From assembly GCF_036320485.1 (NCBI RefSeq), contig NZ_CP132911.1:310001-374000 (forward strand): 64,000 nucleotides of DNA. Reading direction: 5' to 3'. This DNA is from Dyella sp. A6. GTDB taxonomy: Bacteria > Pseudomonadota > Gammaproteobacteria > Xanthomonadales > Rhodanobacteraceae. The position numbers and the translations under genes are program-made. Shown in pieces: positions 33,306 through 42,617 of the stretch; the first letter of the stretch is position 1; each line of letters starts with the position of its first letter. Below the pieces are notes generated by a model. The model saw nothing but the letters and a program-made list of their open reading frames with translations. It searched no databases and was not told the origin of the DNA.

Positions 33306-34642
33306 TTCCGAACTCCCTACGCCCTGTGCGTGTCGCCATCGTCGGAGCCTTGCTGCTGCTGGCGGGCTGCGTCACCTACCAGTCACATCCGCTGCCGACG
33401 GCGCCGCACTGGGCGGCGACGCCGACCGATGCGCACGGCAAGCCGCTCGCCACGCTGGACATGCGCCAGGCCAGTGCGCTGGCGCTGCGCGCCGACCCCG
33501 ATTACCAGGCCAGCCTGATCGACGCGCGCATCAGCACGTTGCAGTTGCACGCGGCCGGGCTGCTGCCCGACCCGCAGCTGAGTGCCAGCGTGGATCATCC
33601 GACCACCCCCGGCTACAGCCATGGCTGGAGTCTCGGCCTGAGCGAGGACGTGTCGTGGCTGCTTACCCGCGGCGCGACCGTGGACGCGGCGCGGGCCCGC
33701 CGCGCTACCACCGAACTGCAGCTGGCCTGGCAGGGCTGGAGCCTGGCGCAGGCCAGTGCGGCGGGTTTCGTCGACCTGTGGACCGCGCAGAAACGTTGCG
33801 CCCTGCTGCAGCGCCAGCTGGATGCCGCGACACGATTCAATGCGGCGTACCAGCGTGCGCTGGCGCGTCACGATGTCACCCTCGACACCGCATCGGCGAG
33901 CTTGATCGACCTGACCGACACGCAGAGCCAGCTGGCCGCGGCCGAGCAGGCCAGGGAGGCTGCGCAGGCCAACCTCAACCATCTGCTGGGGGTGGCGCCC
34001 GGCGCGCGTTACGGACTGGTCGCGCCGATGCCGTTGACGCTGCCTTCGGCATCCCAGCTGACGGCGGCGCTGCAGGCCTTGCCGAAGACACGTCCCGACC
34101 TGCTGGCGCTGGCCGCCGCCGCGCATGCCACCGATGCCGATTTCCGCGCGGCGGTGATGGCCCAGTTCCCGGGCCTGAGCGTCGGCGTCAACCGTGCCGG
34201 CGATACCAGCCGGGTCGATACCACCGGATTCAGCATCAACCTCAACCTTCCGGTGTTCGGCCGGGCCCAGGCCAATGCACGCATCGCCAGGGCCGCGCGT
34301 GACCGTGCAGTGGCCGAATATCAGGCGCGGCTCGACCAGGCCGATGTCGAGGCGCGCACCCTGTACGCGCAACTGCGCCAGGTCGCGCACCAGCGCAAGG
34401 TGCTGCAGCAAAACCTGCCCCAGCTCCGCATGTTCGCCCGCCGCGCCGACCGCGCCTTCCACGCGGGCAACTACTCGGGCGCCGCATGGCTTGCGGTACA
34501 GCAGAGCGTGATCACGCACGAGCTGCAGATGCTGGACCTCACCGCCACCCTGACCAAGGGCGAGGTCGCCCTGGCGGCCCTGCTCGGGCACGTTCCCCCC
34601 GGTGCTTCCCCCATTCCCGCCCACGGAACCCTGTCACGATGA
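33302..34642 (+). CDS. Outer-membrane efflux lipoprotein (TolC family) of the two-component RND cluster
   Basis: This 446-residue channel has a short signal peptide with an LLAGC lipobox (IVGALLLLAGCVTYQSHP) and two OEP repeats with long Ala/Gln/Leu-rich helices. It starts at a GTG overlapping the kinase stop (GTGA) and ends overlapping the adaptor start (ATGA). It is the only channel gene in the two divergent RND clusters and might serve both. That is an inference. Confidence 0.85.
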   Translation: MIPNSLRPVRVAIVGALLLLAGCVTYQSHPLPTAPHWAATPTDAHGKPLATLDMRQASALALRADPDYQASLIDARISTLQLHAAGLLPDPQLSASVDHPTTPGYSHGWSLGLSEDVSWLLTRGATVDAARARRATTELQLAWQGWSLAQASAAGFVDLWTAQKRCALLQRQLDAATRFNAAYQRALARHDVTLDTASASLIDLTDTQSQLAAAEQAREAAQANLNHLLGVAPGARYGLVAPMPLTLPSASQLTAALQALPKTRPDLLALAAAAHATDADFRAAVMAQFPGLSVGVNRAGDTSRVDTTGFSINLNLPVFGRAQANARIARAARDRAVAEYQARLDQADVEARTLYAQLRQVAHQRKVLQQNLPQLRMFARRADRAFHAGNYSGAAWLAVQQSVITHELQMLDLTATLTKGEVALAALLGHVPPGASPIPAHGTLSR

Positions 34643-35685
34643 AATGCGCGCTACCCGTGCCGGCCCTGCTGGCCACCCTGATGCTGTTGCTGCCCCTTTC
34701 CGGTCGTGCCGACGACGCGCCCAGCGCGCTGGTGTCGGTCACCCGCATCGTGCAGCAGCCGTTGCACGACCGCCTGACGGTCTACGGCAGGGTCGCTAGC
34801 GACCCTGCCCACGTGCATTCGCTGACCAGCCTGCACAGCGGCATCGTCGAACGGACAATGGTGACGCCCGGACAGCAGGTGACCAAGGGGCAGCCCCTGC
34901 TCGCGCTGGCCAGTTCGCCGCAGGCGCAGATGGCCTATGCCCAGGCGCGCAGCAAGCTGACCAGTGCGCAGGCCCAGCTTAAGCAGTCCGAGGCGCTGTA
35001 CCGCGAAAGCCTGGTCACGCATGCGGACCTCGCCGCCGCCAGGCAGAACCTCAACGATGCCAAGGCCGGTCTCGCCGCGATCGAGGCACAAGGCACGGGG
35101 CATGCGACCCAGCTGCTGCGCGCATCCGAGGCCGGCACGATCAGCCGCGTCGACGTGTCGCCCGGTGCGCTGGTACAGCCGGGCCAGCCGCTGCTGACGC
35201 TGAGCGCGCAGACCCATCTGTGGATCCGGCTCGGCGTCGAACCGGAAGAAGCCGCCAAGGTGCATACGGGGGCGCCGGTCGATCTTCGCGCTGTGTTCGG
35301 CAGCAGCGTCGTGCACGCCAAGGTCGCGCAGGTGAACAACGTGATCGATCCGGCCACGCACCTGGTCGACGCGGTGGTCGAGCTGGACGGCAAGGACACC
35401 GCCGGACTGGTGCCCGGCAGCTGGATGCGCGGCGTGATCAGGCTGGGCACCCAGGCCGGACTGGCGGTGCCGCGTAGCGCCGTGCTCAGCGAGCACGGGC
35501 AGAGCTACGTGTTCATCATCCAGCATGGGCATGCGACCCGCGTGAACGTGCACACCGGCCTCGAGTCCGCCGGCCTGGTGGCGATTGCCGGTGCCGTGCA
35601 CGAAGGTGACATGGTCGTCACCAGCGGCAATTACGAACTGACCGATGGCATGGCCGTGCGCCTGGCCAAGGAGCCGATGCAATGA
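34639..35685 (+). CDS. RND efflux adaptor of the two-component cluster
   Basis: This 348-residue periplasmic adaptor has a signal peptide (PVPALLATLMLLLPLSGRA). A first lipoyl half (HSGIVERTMVTPGQQVTKGQ), a short coiled coil (AQMAYAQARSKLTSAQAQLK), a second half (ASEAGTISRVDVSPGALVQP), a barrel and a membrane-proximal domain follow. The short hairpin resembles CusB/CzcB-type adaptors more than AcrA. ATGA overlaps link it to both neighbours, so channel, adaptor and pump are translationally coupled. Confidence 0.85.
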   Translation: MKCALPVPALLATLMLLLPLSGRADDAPSALVSVTRIVQQPLHDRLTVYGRVASDPAHVHSLTSLHSGIVERTMVTPGQQVTKGQPLLALASSPQAQMAYAQARSKLTSAQAQLKQSEALYRESLVTHADLAAARQNLNDAKAGLAAIEAQGTGHATQLLRASEAGTISRVDVSPGALVQPGQPLLTLSAQTHLWIRLGVEPEEAAKVHTGAPVDLRAVFGSSVVHAKVAQVNNVIDPATHLVDAVVELDGKDTAGLVPGSWMRGVIRLGTQAGLAVPRSAVLSEHGQSYVFIIQHGHATRVNVHTGLESAGLVAIAGAVHEGDMVVTSGNYELTDGMAVRLAKEPMQ

Positions 35686-38600
35686 CGGGCGGCGGTCTGG
35701 CTGCCTGGCTGCAGCGTCATCGAAATGCCGTACTGTTCCTGATGGGGGTGCTGGCGATCGGCGGCATGATCGCGGCATTGACCATGCCGGTGTCGCTGTT
35801 CCCGGCGACCCAGTTTCCGCGGGTGCGGGTGAGCATCGATGCCGGCGACCGCCCGGCGAATCAGATGGCGGTGGAGGTCACGCGGCCGGTCGAGGAGGCG
35901 CTGCGCGGTGTCCGCAACCTGCAGACGATCGAGTCCACCTCCAGCCGCGGCAGCACCGACATCGACCTGCGCTTCAGCTGGGGCACGGACATCATCCGCG
36001 CCGCGCTGGAAGTGCAGTCTGCGCTCGACCAGGTGTTGTCGCAGCTGCCGCCCGGTACGCGCTTCCACGTACGGCCGATGGACCCGACCAAGTTTCCGGT
36101 GGTGGCCTACAGTCTGACGTCGCCGACCGAGAGTCCGGTGGCGCTGCGCAATATCGCGCAGTACCAGCTGCTGCCGCTGATCTCCAGCGTGCAGGGCGTG
36201 CGTGCGGTGCAGGTGCAGGGCGGCGAGCAGCCCGAGTTCCGCGTCACCGTGGACCCCGCTCGGCTGGCTGCGCTGCACCTGAGCCTGAAGAACGTGCAGG
36301 ACGCACTGGCGGCGTCCAACGTGATCCAGTCGGTGGGACGTCTCAACCGCGACGACCGCCTGTACCTGCTGATGTCGGACACGCGCTACAGCGGTGTCGA
36401 CGCGATCCGGCATGTGGTGCTTCGCACCGGTGCTGACGGCGTGGTCCAGCTGCAGGACGTGGCGACGGTGGATGTCTCCACCGTGCCGCGCTGGGAAACC
36501 GAAACGGCCGATGGCAAGCCGGCGGTGCTGATCAACGTGTTCCAGCAGCTGGGCGGCAACACGGTGGCGATCAGCCGAGACATCGCCAGCACCCTGGCCG
36601 CGTTCCGAAGCAAGCTGCCGAAGGACGTGACCATCCATCAGTGGTACGACCAGAGCGGCCTGATCGTCAATTCGGCGGGCTCGGTGCGCGACGCGATCAT
36701 CCTCGGCGTGATCTTCGCCACGCTGGTGCTGTTCGCCTTCCTGCGCAACTGGAAGCTGACCCTGATCGCGGTGCTGGTGGTGCCGGCGGTGCTGGCGACC
36801 ACCAGCCTGATGCTCCGCGCGTTCGGCATGAGCTTCAACATCATGACGCTCGGCGGCATGGCCGCGGCGGTGGGCCTGATCATCGACGACGTGATCGTGA
36901 TGCTGGAACACCTGGTGCGCCGCGTGGCCGGCCGTGGACATGGCACGCAGACCCTGCTTGCCGCGGCGAGGGAATTCACCCAGCCGCTGGCGGGTTCGTC
37001 CACCGCGACGGTGATCATCTTCGTGCCGCTGGCCTTCCTCGGCGGGGTGACCGGCGCGTTCTTCAAGTCGCTTTCGCTGACCATGGGTGCCAGCCTGGTC
37101 ATCAGCTTCTTCTTCGCCTGGCTGGCGCTGCCGCTGATCGCCGACCACCTGCTCAGCGAGAAGGACGCCATGATCGAGCATGGCGGACGCATCACCCAGC
37201 GGGTCCAGGCCGGCTACCGGCGCCTGATGCAGCGCTTGCTGCAGCGGCCAGCGCTGCTGCTGATCGGCCTGGTGCCACTGCTGCTGATCGGCGCGCTCGG
37301 TTTCCTCAAGGTGCCGACCGGCTTCATGCCGGAGATGCAGGAAGGCGGCTTCGTGCTGGACTACCGCACCACGCCGGGTACCTCACTGGTCGAAAGCAAC
37401 CGGCTGATCGCGCAGGTGGAACACATCATGGGTACCACGCCCGGTGTCGACACCTGGTCGCGGCGTACCGGCGCGCAGCTCGGCGGCGGCCTGACCGAGG
37501 CCAACGAAGGCGACTTCTTCGTACGCCTGAAGAGTTCGCGCGGCCAGGCTGCGCTGATGGACAAGATCGTTTCGCGCATCCAGCGCGACGTGCCCGGTTT
37601 CGAGATACTGGATACGCCGCAGCCGATGCAGGACCTGATCGGCGACCTGACCGGTTCGCCGCGTCCAGTGGTCATCCGCCTGTTCGGCGACGACTGGCCG
37701 GAGCTGGTCAAGCTGGCGCCGAAGGTCGCCAAGGCGATCGGCAAGGTGCGCGGGCTGGCCGAGATCCAGAACGGACTGAATATCGCCGGCGACTCCATCG
37801 ACATCCGGGTCGACCGGGTCAAGGCGTCGCTGGAAGGGATGACGCCGTCTGAGGTAACCGCCCAGCTCGACACCTATCTGGCGGGCAATGTCGCCACCCG
37901 CGTGCTGCACGGGCAGATCGTCTACGGCGTGCGGGTCTGGGTGGCACCGCAGGAGCGCGATTCGCTGCGGCGGCTGCGCGCGCTGGAGCTCACGGCGCCG
38001 GATGGCCATCTGGTGCCACTGGGCCGCATTGCCAAACTCCAGCTGGTGAACGGCCAGGCGCAGATCACACGCTACGACCTCAAACCGATGGTCGCCGTAT
38101 CGGCGCGCATCCAGGGGCGCAGCTACGGCACCACCCTGGCCGACGTGCGGCATGTGCTGGCCGAGCCCGGATTGCTGCCCAAGGGCGTGTACTACACGCT
38201 GGGCGGGTTGTACCAGCAACAGCAGATCGCCTTCCGCGGGCTGGCCATGGTGTTCGCCGCGGCGGCCGCGCTGGTCTTCCTGACCTTGCTGTTCATCTAC
38301 AACCGGTTCGGCGTCGCCATTTCGATCATGACCGGCTCGCTGCTCGCGGCCAGTGCGGTGTTCTTTGGCCTGTGGATCTGCGGGCAGACGCTCAACATCA
38401 CCGCGCTGATGGGCCTGACCATGATCCTGGGCATCGTTACCGAGGTCGGCGTGTTCTATTTCTCCGAGCTCGACCTGTTGCGCGAGGAGGGCATGCCCTT
38501 TGGCGAGGCGCTGATACAGGCCGGTGAAAACCGCCTGCGCCCGATCGCCATGACGACCCTTGCCGCGATGCTGGCACTGGCACCGCTGGCGCTGGGCATC

Positions 38601-38735
38601 GGCCAGGGGTCGGCCATGCAGCAGCCGCTGGCCGTGGCGATCATCGCCGGTCTGGTGGTGCAGATGCCGCTGGTCCTGATCGGCGTGCCGGTGATCTACG
38701 GCGTGTTCCAGCGTCGTCGTCAGGCTTCGGCCTAG
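35682..38735 (+). CDS. RND efflux permease of the two-component cluster
   Basis: This 1017-residue RND pump is the end of the PepSY, regulator, kinase, channel, adaptor, pump cluster. The first helix AVLFLMGVLAIGGMIAALTM, the TM4 segment GLIIDDVIVMLEHLVRR with the paired Asp, and the C-terminal helices (TALMGLTMILGIVTEVGVFY) are in place. The EH rather than EN after the paired Asp and the VSLFPATQFPRVRVSIDAG loop mark a subfamily separate from AcrB. The substrate is unclear; neighbouring iron-type uptake genes and the CusB-like adaptor leave metal or chelate export possible. Confidence 0.87.
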   Translation: MTGGGLAAWLQRHRNAVLFLMGVLAIGGMIAALTMPVSLFPATQFPRVRVSIDAGDRPANQMAVEVTRPVEEALRGVRNLQTIESTSSRGSTDIDLRFSWGTDIIRAALEVQSALDQVLSQLPPGTRFHVRPMDPTKFPVVAYSLTSPTESPVALRNIAQYQLLPLISSVQGVRAVQVQGGEQPEFRVTVDPARLAALHLSLKNVQDALAASNVIQSVGRLNRDDRLYLLMSDTRYSGVDAIRHVVLRTGADGVVQLQDVATVDVSTVPRWETETADGKPAVLINVFQQLGGNTVAISRDIASTLAAFRSKLPKDVTIHQWYDQSGLIVNSAGSVRDAIILGVIFATLVLFAFLRNWKLTLIAVLVVPAVLATTSLMLRAFGMSFNIMTLGGMAAAVGLIIDDVIVMLEHLVRRVAGRGHGTQTLLAAAREFTQPLAGSSTATVIIFVPLAFLGGVTGAFFKSLSLTMGASLVISFFFAWLALPLIADHLLSEKDAMIEHGGRITQRVQAGYRRLMQRLLQRPALLLIGLVPLLLIGALGFLKVPTGFMPEMQEGGFVLDYRTTPGTSLVESNRLIAQVEHIMGTTPGVDTWSRRTGAQLGGGLTEANEGDFFVRLKSSRGQAALMDKIVSRIQRDVPGFEILDTPQPMQDLIGDLTGSPRPVVIRLFGDDWPELVKLAPKVAKAIGKVRGLAEIQNGLNIAGDSIDIRVDRVKASLEGMTPSEVTAQLDTYLAGNVATRVLHGQIVYGVRVWVAPQERDSLRRLRALELTAPDGHLVPLGRIAKLQLVNGQAQITRYDLKPMVAVSARIQGRSYGTTLADVRHVLAEPGLLPKGVYYTLGGLYQQQQIAFRGLAMVFAAAAALVFLTLLFIYNRFGVAISIMTGSLLAASAVFFGLWICGQTLNITALMGLTMILGIVTEVGVFYFSELDLLREEGMPFGEALIQAGENRLRPIAMTTLAAMLALAPLALGIGQGSAMQQPLAVAIIAGLVVQMPLVLIGVPVIYGVFQRRRQASA

Positions 38736-38863
38736 CCCGGCCCGAGCCGACGGATGCCTGTCCTTCCATCGATCCATGCGTTCCGGCGCGGCCCCGCAAG
38801 GGCGTCGCGTCCGGAGCGTCCTGCCCGATCCGCTTATCGATTCCCGCATCAAGGAAACTGCCC

Positions 38864-39940
38864 ATGAACAAGCCCCTTCTCGCCGTCGCCGCCCTGGTCG
38901 CGGCCATGGCCGCGGCCGTCGCCACGCCGACGCTTGCCGCAACGTCCTCGCTGCATCAGGTCGCCACGATTCCGGTTCCCGGGAACGCTCTGAAAAGTTT
39001 CGACATCAGCGCGTACTCGCCGGGTCAGGACCTGTATGGCTTTTCTGACCGCTCCAATCACGCCGTCGATCTGATCGACACGAAGCATGACCGCTTTGTC
39101 GGCCGCATCACCGGCTTCCAGCATGGCGGTCCGAACGGGCTGGTCGCGGTGGGCACGCAGCAGTTCTGGGCCGGTGATGGCGGCAGCAAGCTGCAGGTGC
39201 TTGACCTGCGCGCACGGAAAATCGTCGCCACGATCCATACCGGCGGCACCGAGCGCGTCGACGAACTGGCCTACGATCCGCGCGACCATGTCGTCATCGC
39301 CGCCAACAACGAGGACAATCCGCCCTTCGTCAGCTTCGTATCGACCGCGCCGGGACACCGCATCCTCGACAAGCTGTCGTTCCCGCAGGCCACCGGCGGC
39401 CTCGAACAGCCGCTGTGGAACCCGAACGACGGCAAGGTCTACCTCTCGGTGCCGGTTCTCGACCACCACAAGGCCGATGGTGGCATTGCGGTGATCGACC
39501 CGGTGAAGCACCGCCTGCTGCGCATGATCCACGTGCACGAATGCATGCCCGCCGGGCTGGCCCTGGGCCCGCACGATCACTTGCTGGTCGGCTGCAGCGA
39601 CGATGCGGTGGACGCCGGCTTTGCACCGCGCTCGCTCATCGTCGACCTGGCCACCGACAAGGTCACCCGCACGATCATGCAGGTCGGCGGTTCCGACGAG
39701 GTGTGGTACGACCGTGGCAGCGATCATTTCTACCTGGCCGCCGTCGCCAACACGCATGGTCCGGTGCTGGGCGTGATTGATGCGCGCACGGGCCGTTGGC
39801 TGGAAAACCTTCCCACCGGCAAGAGTGCCCATTCGGTTGCGGCCGATCCGCTGAACGGCAAGGTGTTCGTGCCGGTGGCGGCCAACCCGTCGGTGCCGGA
39901 TTGTGCCAATGGCTGTGTCGAGGTGTTCGCCAGCCACTGA
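38864..39940 (+). CDS. Exported YncE-like beta-propeller protein
   Basis: This 358-residue secreted propeller has a signal peptide (LLAVAALVAAMAAAVATPTLAA). Six to seven YVTN/YncE-type blades follow with repeated V-x-D-x-x-x-x-K or R-I-V-x-T-I elements (for example VDLIDTKHDRFVGRITG, LQVLDLRARKIVATIHTG and GVIDARTGRWLENLPTG). AAGGAA lies 8 bases upstream of the ATG. In E. coli a YncE propeller is encoded next to the TonB receptor YncD, and the same pairing is seen here, where a TonB receptor gene follows after a terminator. The ligand is unknown. Confidence 0.75.
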   Translation: MNKPLLAVAALVAAMAAAVATPTLAATSSLHQVATIPVPGNALKSFDISAYSPGQDLYGFSDRSNHAVDLIDTKHDRFVGRITGFQHGGPNGLVAVGTQQFWAGDGGSKLQVLDLRARKIVATIHTGGTERVDELAYDPRDHVVIAANNEDNPPFVSFVSTAPGHRILDKLSFPQATGGLEQPLWNPNDGKVYLSVPVLDHHKADGGIAVIDPVKHRLLRMIHVHECMPAGLALGPHDHLLVGCSDDAVDAGFAPRSLIVDLATDKVTRTIMQVGGSDEVWYDRGSDHFYLAAVANTHGPVLGVIDARTGRWLENLPTGKSAHSVAADPLNGKVFVPVAANPSVPDCANGCVEVFASH

Positions 39941-40008
39941 CCGTTCCCGTGACGTGTATGTGCGGGCTGCCTGCCGGGCGGTACCACACGTATGGACGTC
40001 TGTACCAG

Positions 40009-40044
40009 GGGCCTGCCGGGCGACCGGACAGGCCCTTTCTTTTC
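40009..40044 (+). terminator. Terminator after the YncE-like gene
   Basis: Stem GGGCCTG / CAGGCCC (40009-40015 and 40029-40035) with a 13-base loop, followed by TTTCTTTT. It separates the propeller gene from the TonB receptor gene. Confidence 0.75.
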
Positions 40045-40094
40045 ATGGCAACCGCATTCGACAAGGCCCGTGGGCAGCTTGCTGCCGGCCGTCC

Positions 40095-40116
40095 TTCCTT
40101 ACCATTCCGTAAGGAA
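40095..40116. promoter_or_regulatory. Dyad upstream of the TonB receptor
   Basis: TTCCTTAC-CATTCC-GTAAGGAA, perfect 8-bp arms around six bases, about 90 bases before the receptor start. The centre (TTAC-CAwTCs-GTAA) matches the dyad at 30502-30525, suggesting one regulator for both promoters. Confidence 0.6.
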
Positions 40117-40204
40117 TGTGAACTTTCGTCAGCTTTGTCATGGCGCGGTCATCGGCAACCTTGAATGTGCGTATGATCACATTTCACAGACTGCCGGGAT
40201 CGTT

Positions 40205-42517
40205 ATGCATACGTTTCGTCACCTCCAGCTGTACCAAGCCATGCTCGTTGCCGGAATGCTCTCCTTCGCACTGCCCAGTGCCCATGCCGCATCCGCCAGC
40301 GCACCGCAGCCAGCAGCGGCCGGCGTGTCCTCACCCCGGGCTGCCGCCGGCAAGAAGAAGGTGAAGAACCTTACTGCCGTGCAGGTCATCGCGCAGGAGC
40401 TAACCCTGACCCGCATTCCGATGAACTCGGCCTTCAGCGCATCGGTGATCGGTCCCTCGGCGATCCGCTTCTCCTCGCCGATGCTCAGCGTGCAGAGCCT
40501 GCTGGAGCGTACGCCGTCGATCAACGTGCGCACGCCCGCGGCAAACAGCGTGCGCACCAACATCACCTTCCGCGCCTTCAGCAGCGGCCAGTTCTCCGAA
40601 ACCTTCGACGGCGTCTCGATCAACGACCCGTTCAACGGCGGCACCACCAACTCGGCGTCGACCCGCAACAACATCCCGCTGACCCTGAACGACATCGACA
40701 GCGTCAACATCTATCGCGGCATCAACAATCCCGCCGTGACCTCGTACAACTCGCTGGGCGGCACCATCGCATTCCAGCCGCGCGATCCGAGTTCCAAGCC
40801 CAGTGCCTCGGTCTCCATGGGCGGCGGCAGTTTCGGCACCTGGTTCTACGGCCTCACCGGCAACACCGGCGAGATCGGCGGGGTGCGCAACCTGGTCAGC
40901 ATCACGCACAATTCCAGTAACGGTTGGCAGGACAACTCCGGCAACCGCAATACCAACGTCTACTACGCCGGCGAGCTGCCCTACGACAACGCCAACGGCA
41001 CGCTGTACGCCTACGTGATCTACAACGAGAACCGCGGCTTCACTCCGCATACGGTGCCGCTGCCGCTGATCCAGCAATACGGCTACAGCTATGGCTGGCC
41101 GTTGAACTGGACTAACAGCTATAACAAGGATCACGGCGGCACCTATATCTTGGGCGACCGCATGTGGATCAACGACGAGCTGTCGTTCAACATCCGTGCG
41201 TATGCGCGTCGAGTGAATTATCAACGAATTTCATACGGTAATCCGGACTACGCGCAGAGCGCCACCCAACCGTATCTTTTGCCGAATCAGAGCACTGATC
41301 CCAGTACCGCATACCACACTTATCTTTACACCACTCAGCAGCTCGGGGTGATGCCGCACTTTACCCTGAGCCTTCCTGACAATGAGGTGAAGTTCGGCGC
41401 CGACTACTCACACACCAAGCTTCATTCGGCGGAGTACTGGTACGGTTCCCGGTCAATGCCATTGACTACTGGGCTCAACGACGCCTGGGACGAGCACGAC
41501 AGCCGTGACCTTGGCTCTTTCTTTGTGCAGGACGAAATCAGCCTGCTCGACGACACCCTGCACATCACGCCGGGCGTGAAGTACATGTTCGAGCGCACTT
41601 CGGACTTCGATAACGTGGGCTTCTATTACCCGATCAGCGGTTCGGTGTCGGACAAGGAGCACTACACCTCGCCCACCATCGGCGTGAACTGGCGGCCGAT
41701 GGAGCACCTGAGCCTGTACGCGGCCTGGGGCAAGACGGCCAAGTTCCCGGGTATCGCGGCGTACTACAACAATGTCGGGCTTTCCAATGCGGCCGGCCAG
41801 ACGGTGGTCGTGCCGCTGCACGTCTCACCGGAATTCGTCCGTGACCTCGAGGCTGGTGTGCGTTACGAGCAGCACGGCTTCCAGGGCGCGCTGAACCTGT
41901 ACCGCGAGAATTTTGCCAATACCTTCATCCAGTCGACCAACCAAGTCACGGGCATTTCCACCACGTCCAATGGCGGCAGTTCACGTTACGAAGGTGCAGA
42001 GCTCGACCTGCAGGACAGCCTGAAGACCCGCTTCGGCGGCTTCAGCATCTACGGCAACCTGGCCGAGAACAAGGCCTATTTCACTTCCGACTTCACCGTA
42101 GCCAACAGCTCCGGCGTGGCCGCGACCGCGGGGCAGGATGTCCACTCCGGACAACCGCTTGCCGGCGTGCCCAAGCATCTGGCGAACCTCGGCATCGGCT
42201 GGAAGTGGCAGGGCTGGCGCGTCAATGTGAGCGAGCACTACTCCGGTTCGCAGTACGTGAATGAATACAACGCCGGTGTGCCTTCGGCTGAAACCATCCC
42301 CAGCTATGCGGTGACCAACCTGACCGTGCGCGACACCGTGCATATCGGCGACGGCATGCTGAAGGACGTGAAGCTCGCGCTGTATGTCGACAACGTGCTG
42401 GACCGCCACTACTACACCTTCGGCTACGGCGACTTCATGTCCGACAACACGCCGTTCGTCCGTGCCATCTACGAAGAGCCCAGGGCCTATTTCGCCTCGG
42501 CGACGGTCGATTTCTGA
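40205..42517 (+). CDS. TonB-dependent outer-membrane receptor (YncD/ferric-siderophore-like)
   Basis: This 770-residue TonB-dependent receptor has a signal peptide (MLVAGMLSFALPSAHAA). The plug domain starts near residue 60 (LLERTPSINVRTP, then NITFRAFSSGQFSETFDGVSINDPF). A 22-strand barrel follows, with SLGGTIAFQPRDP at its beginning and FVRAIYEEPRAYFASATVDF ending in the C-terminal Phe needed for assembly. A possible TonB box is LTAVQVIAQ. The start is the ATG after GGGA. A stretch around 41210-41340 has noticeably more A/T than the rest of the gene and may reflect local exchange in an extracellular loop. The dyad upstream and the YncE-like neighbour link it to the PepSY/two-component cluster. 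The substrate is unknown; iron chelates are most likely. Confidence 0.85.
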   Translation: MHTFRHLQLYQAMLVAGMLSFALPSAHAASASAPQPAAAGVSSPRAAAGKKKVKNLTAVQVIAQELTLTRIPMNSAFSASVIGPSAIRFSSPMLSVQSLLERTPSINVRTPAANSVRTNITFRAFSSGQFSETFDGVSINDPFNGGTTNSASTRNNIPLTLNDIDSVNIYRGINNPAVTSYNSLGGTIAFQPRDPSSKPSASVSMGGGSFGTWFYGLTGNTGEIGGVRNLVSITHNSSNGWQDNSGNRNTNVYYAGELPYDNANGTLYAYVIYNENRGFTPHTVPLPLIQQYGYSYGWPLNWTNSYNKDHGGTYILGDRMWINDELSFNIRAYARRVNYQRISYGNPDYAQSATQPYLLPNQSTDPSTAYHTYLYTTQQLGVMPHFTLSLPDNEVKFGADYSHTKLHSAEYWYGSRSMPLTTGLNDAWDEHDSRDLGSFFVQDEISLLDDTLHITPGVKYMFERTSDFDNVGFYYPISGSVSDKEHYTSPTIGVNWRPMEHLSLYAAWGKTAKFPGIAAYYNNVGLSNAAGQTVVVPLHVSPEFVRDLEAGVRYEQHGFQGALNLYRENFANTFIQSTNQVTGISTTSNGGSSRYEGAELDLQDSLKTRFGGFSIYGNLAENKAYFTSDFTVANSSGVAATAGQDVHSGQPLAGVPKHLANLGIGWKWQGWRVNVSEHYSGSQYVNEYNAGVPSAETIPSYAVTNLTVRDTVHIGDGMLKDVKLALYVDNVLDRHYYTFGYGDFMSDNTPFVRAIYEEPRAYFASATVDF

Positions 42518-42551
42518 CCGGACTGGGAACAGCAAGGTCAAGCTGGTCGAT

Positions 42552-42587
42552 CAAGGAGCCGCTCTGCATGAGCGGCTCCTTGTTTGT
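42552..42587 (+). terminator. Terminator after the TonB receptor
   Basis: Perfect 12-bp stem CAAGGAGCCGCT / AGCGGCTCCTTG with a 7-base loop (42564-42570), followed by TTTGT. It ends 14 bases before the insertion sequence, which therefore spares it. Confidence 0.85.
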
Positions 42588-42600
42588 GTCGCAGTCACCG

Positions 42601-42616
42601 TGTCGACTCCCCGTAA
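42601..42616 (+). repeat. IS terminal inverted repeat, left
   Basis: TGTCGACTCCCCGTAA, identical in inverted orientation to 43784-43799. The 4 bases before it (ACCG) are duplicated after the right end. Confidence 0.95.
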
Positions 42617-42617
42617 A

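Noticed and set aside
38736-38863. Possible further copy of the TTAC-N6-GTAA dyad before the YncE-like gene
   Set aside because: Read by eye on both strands; no TTAC/GTAA pair with suitable spacing is present.
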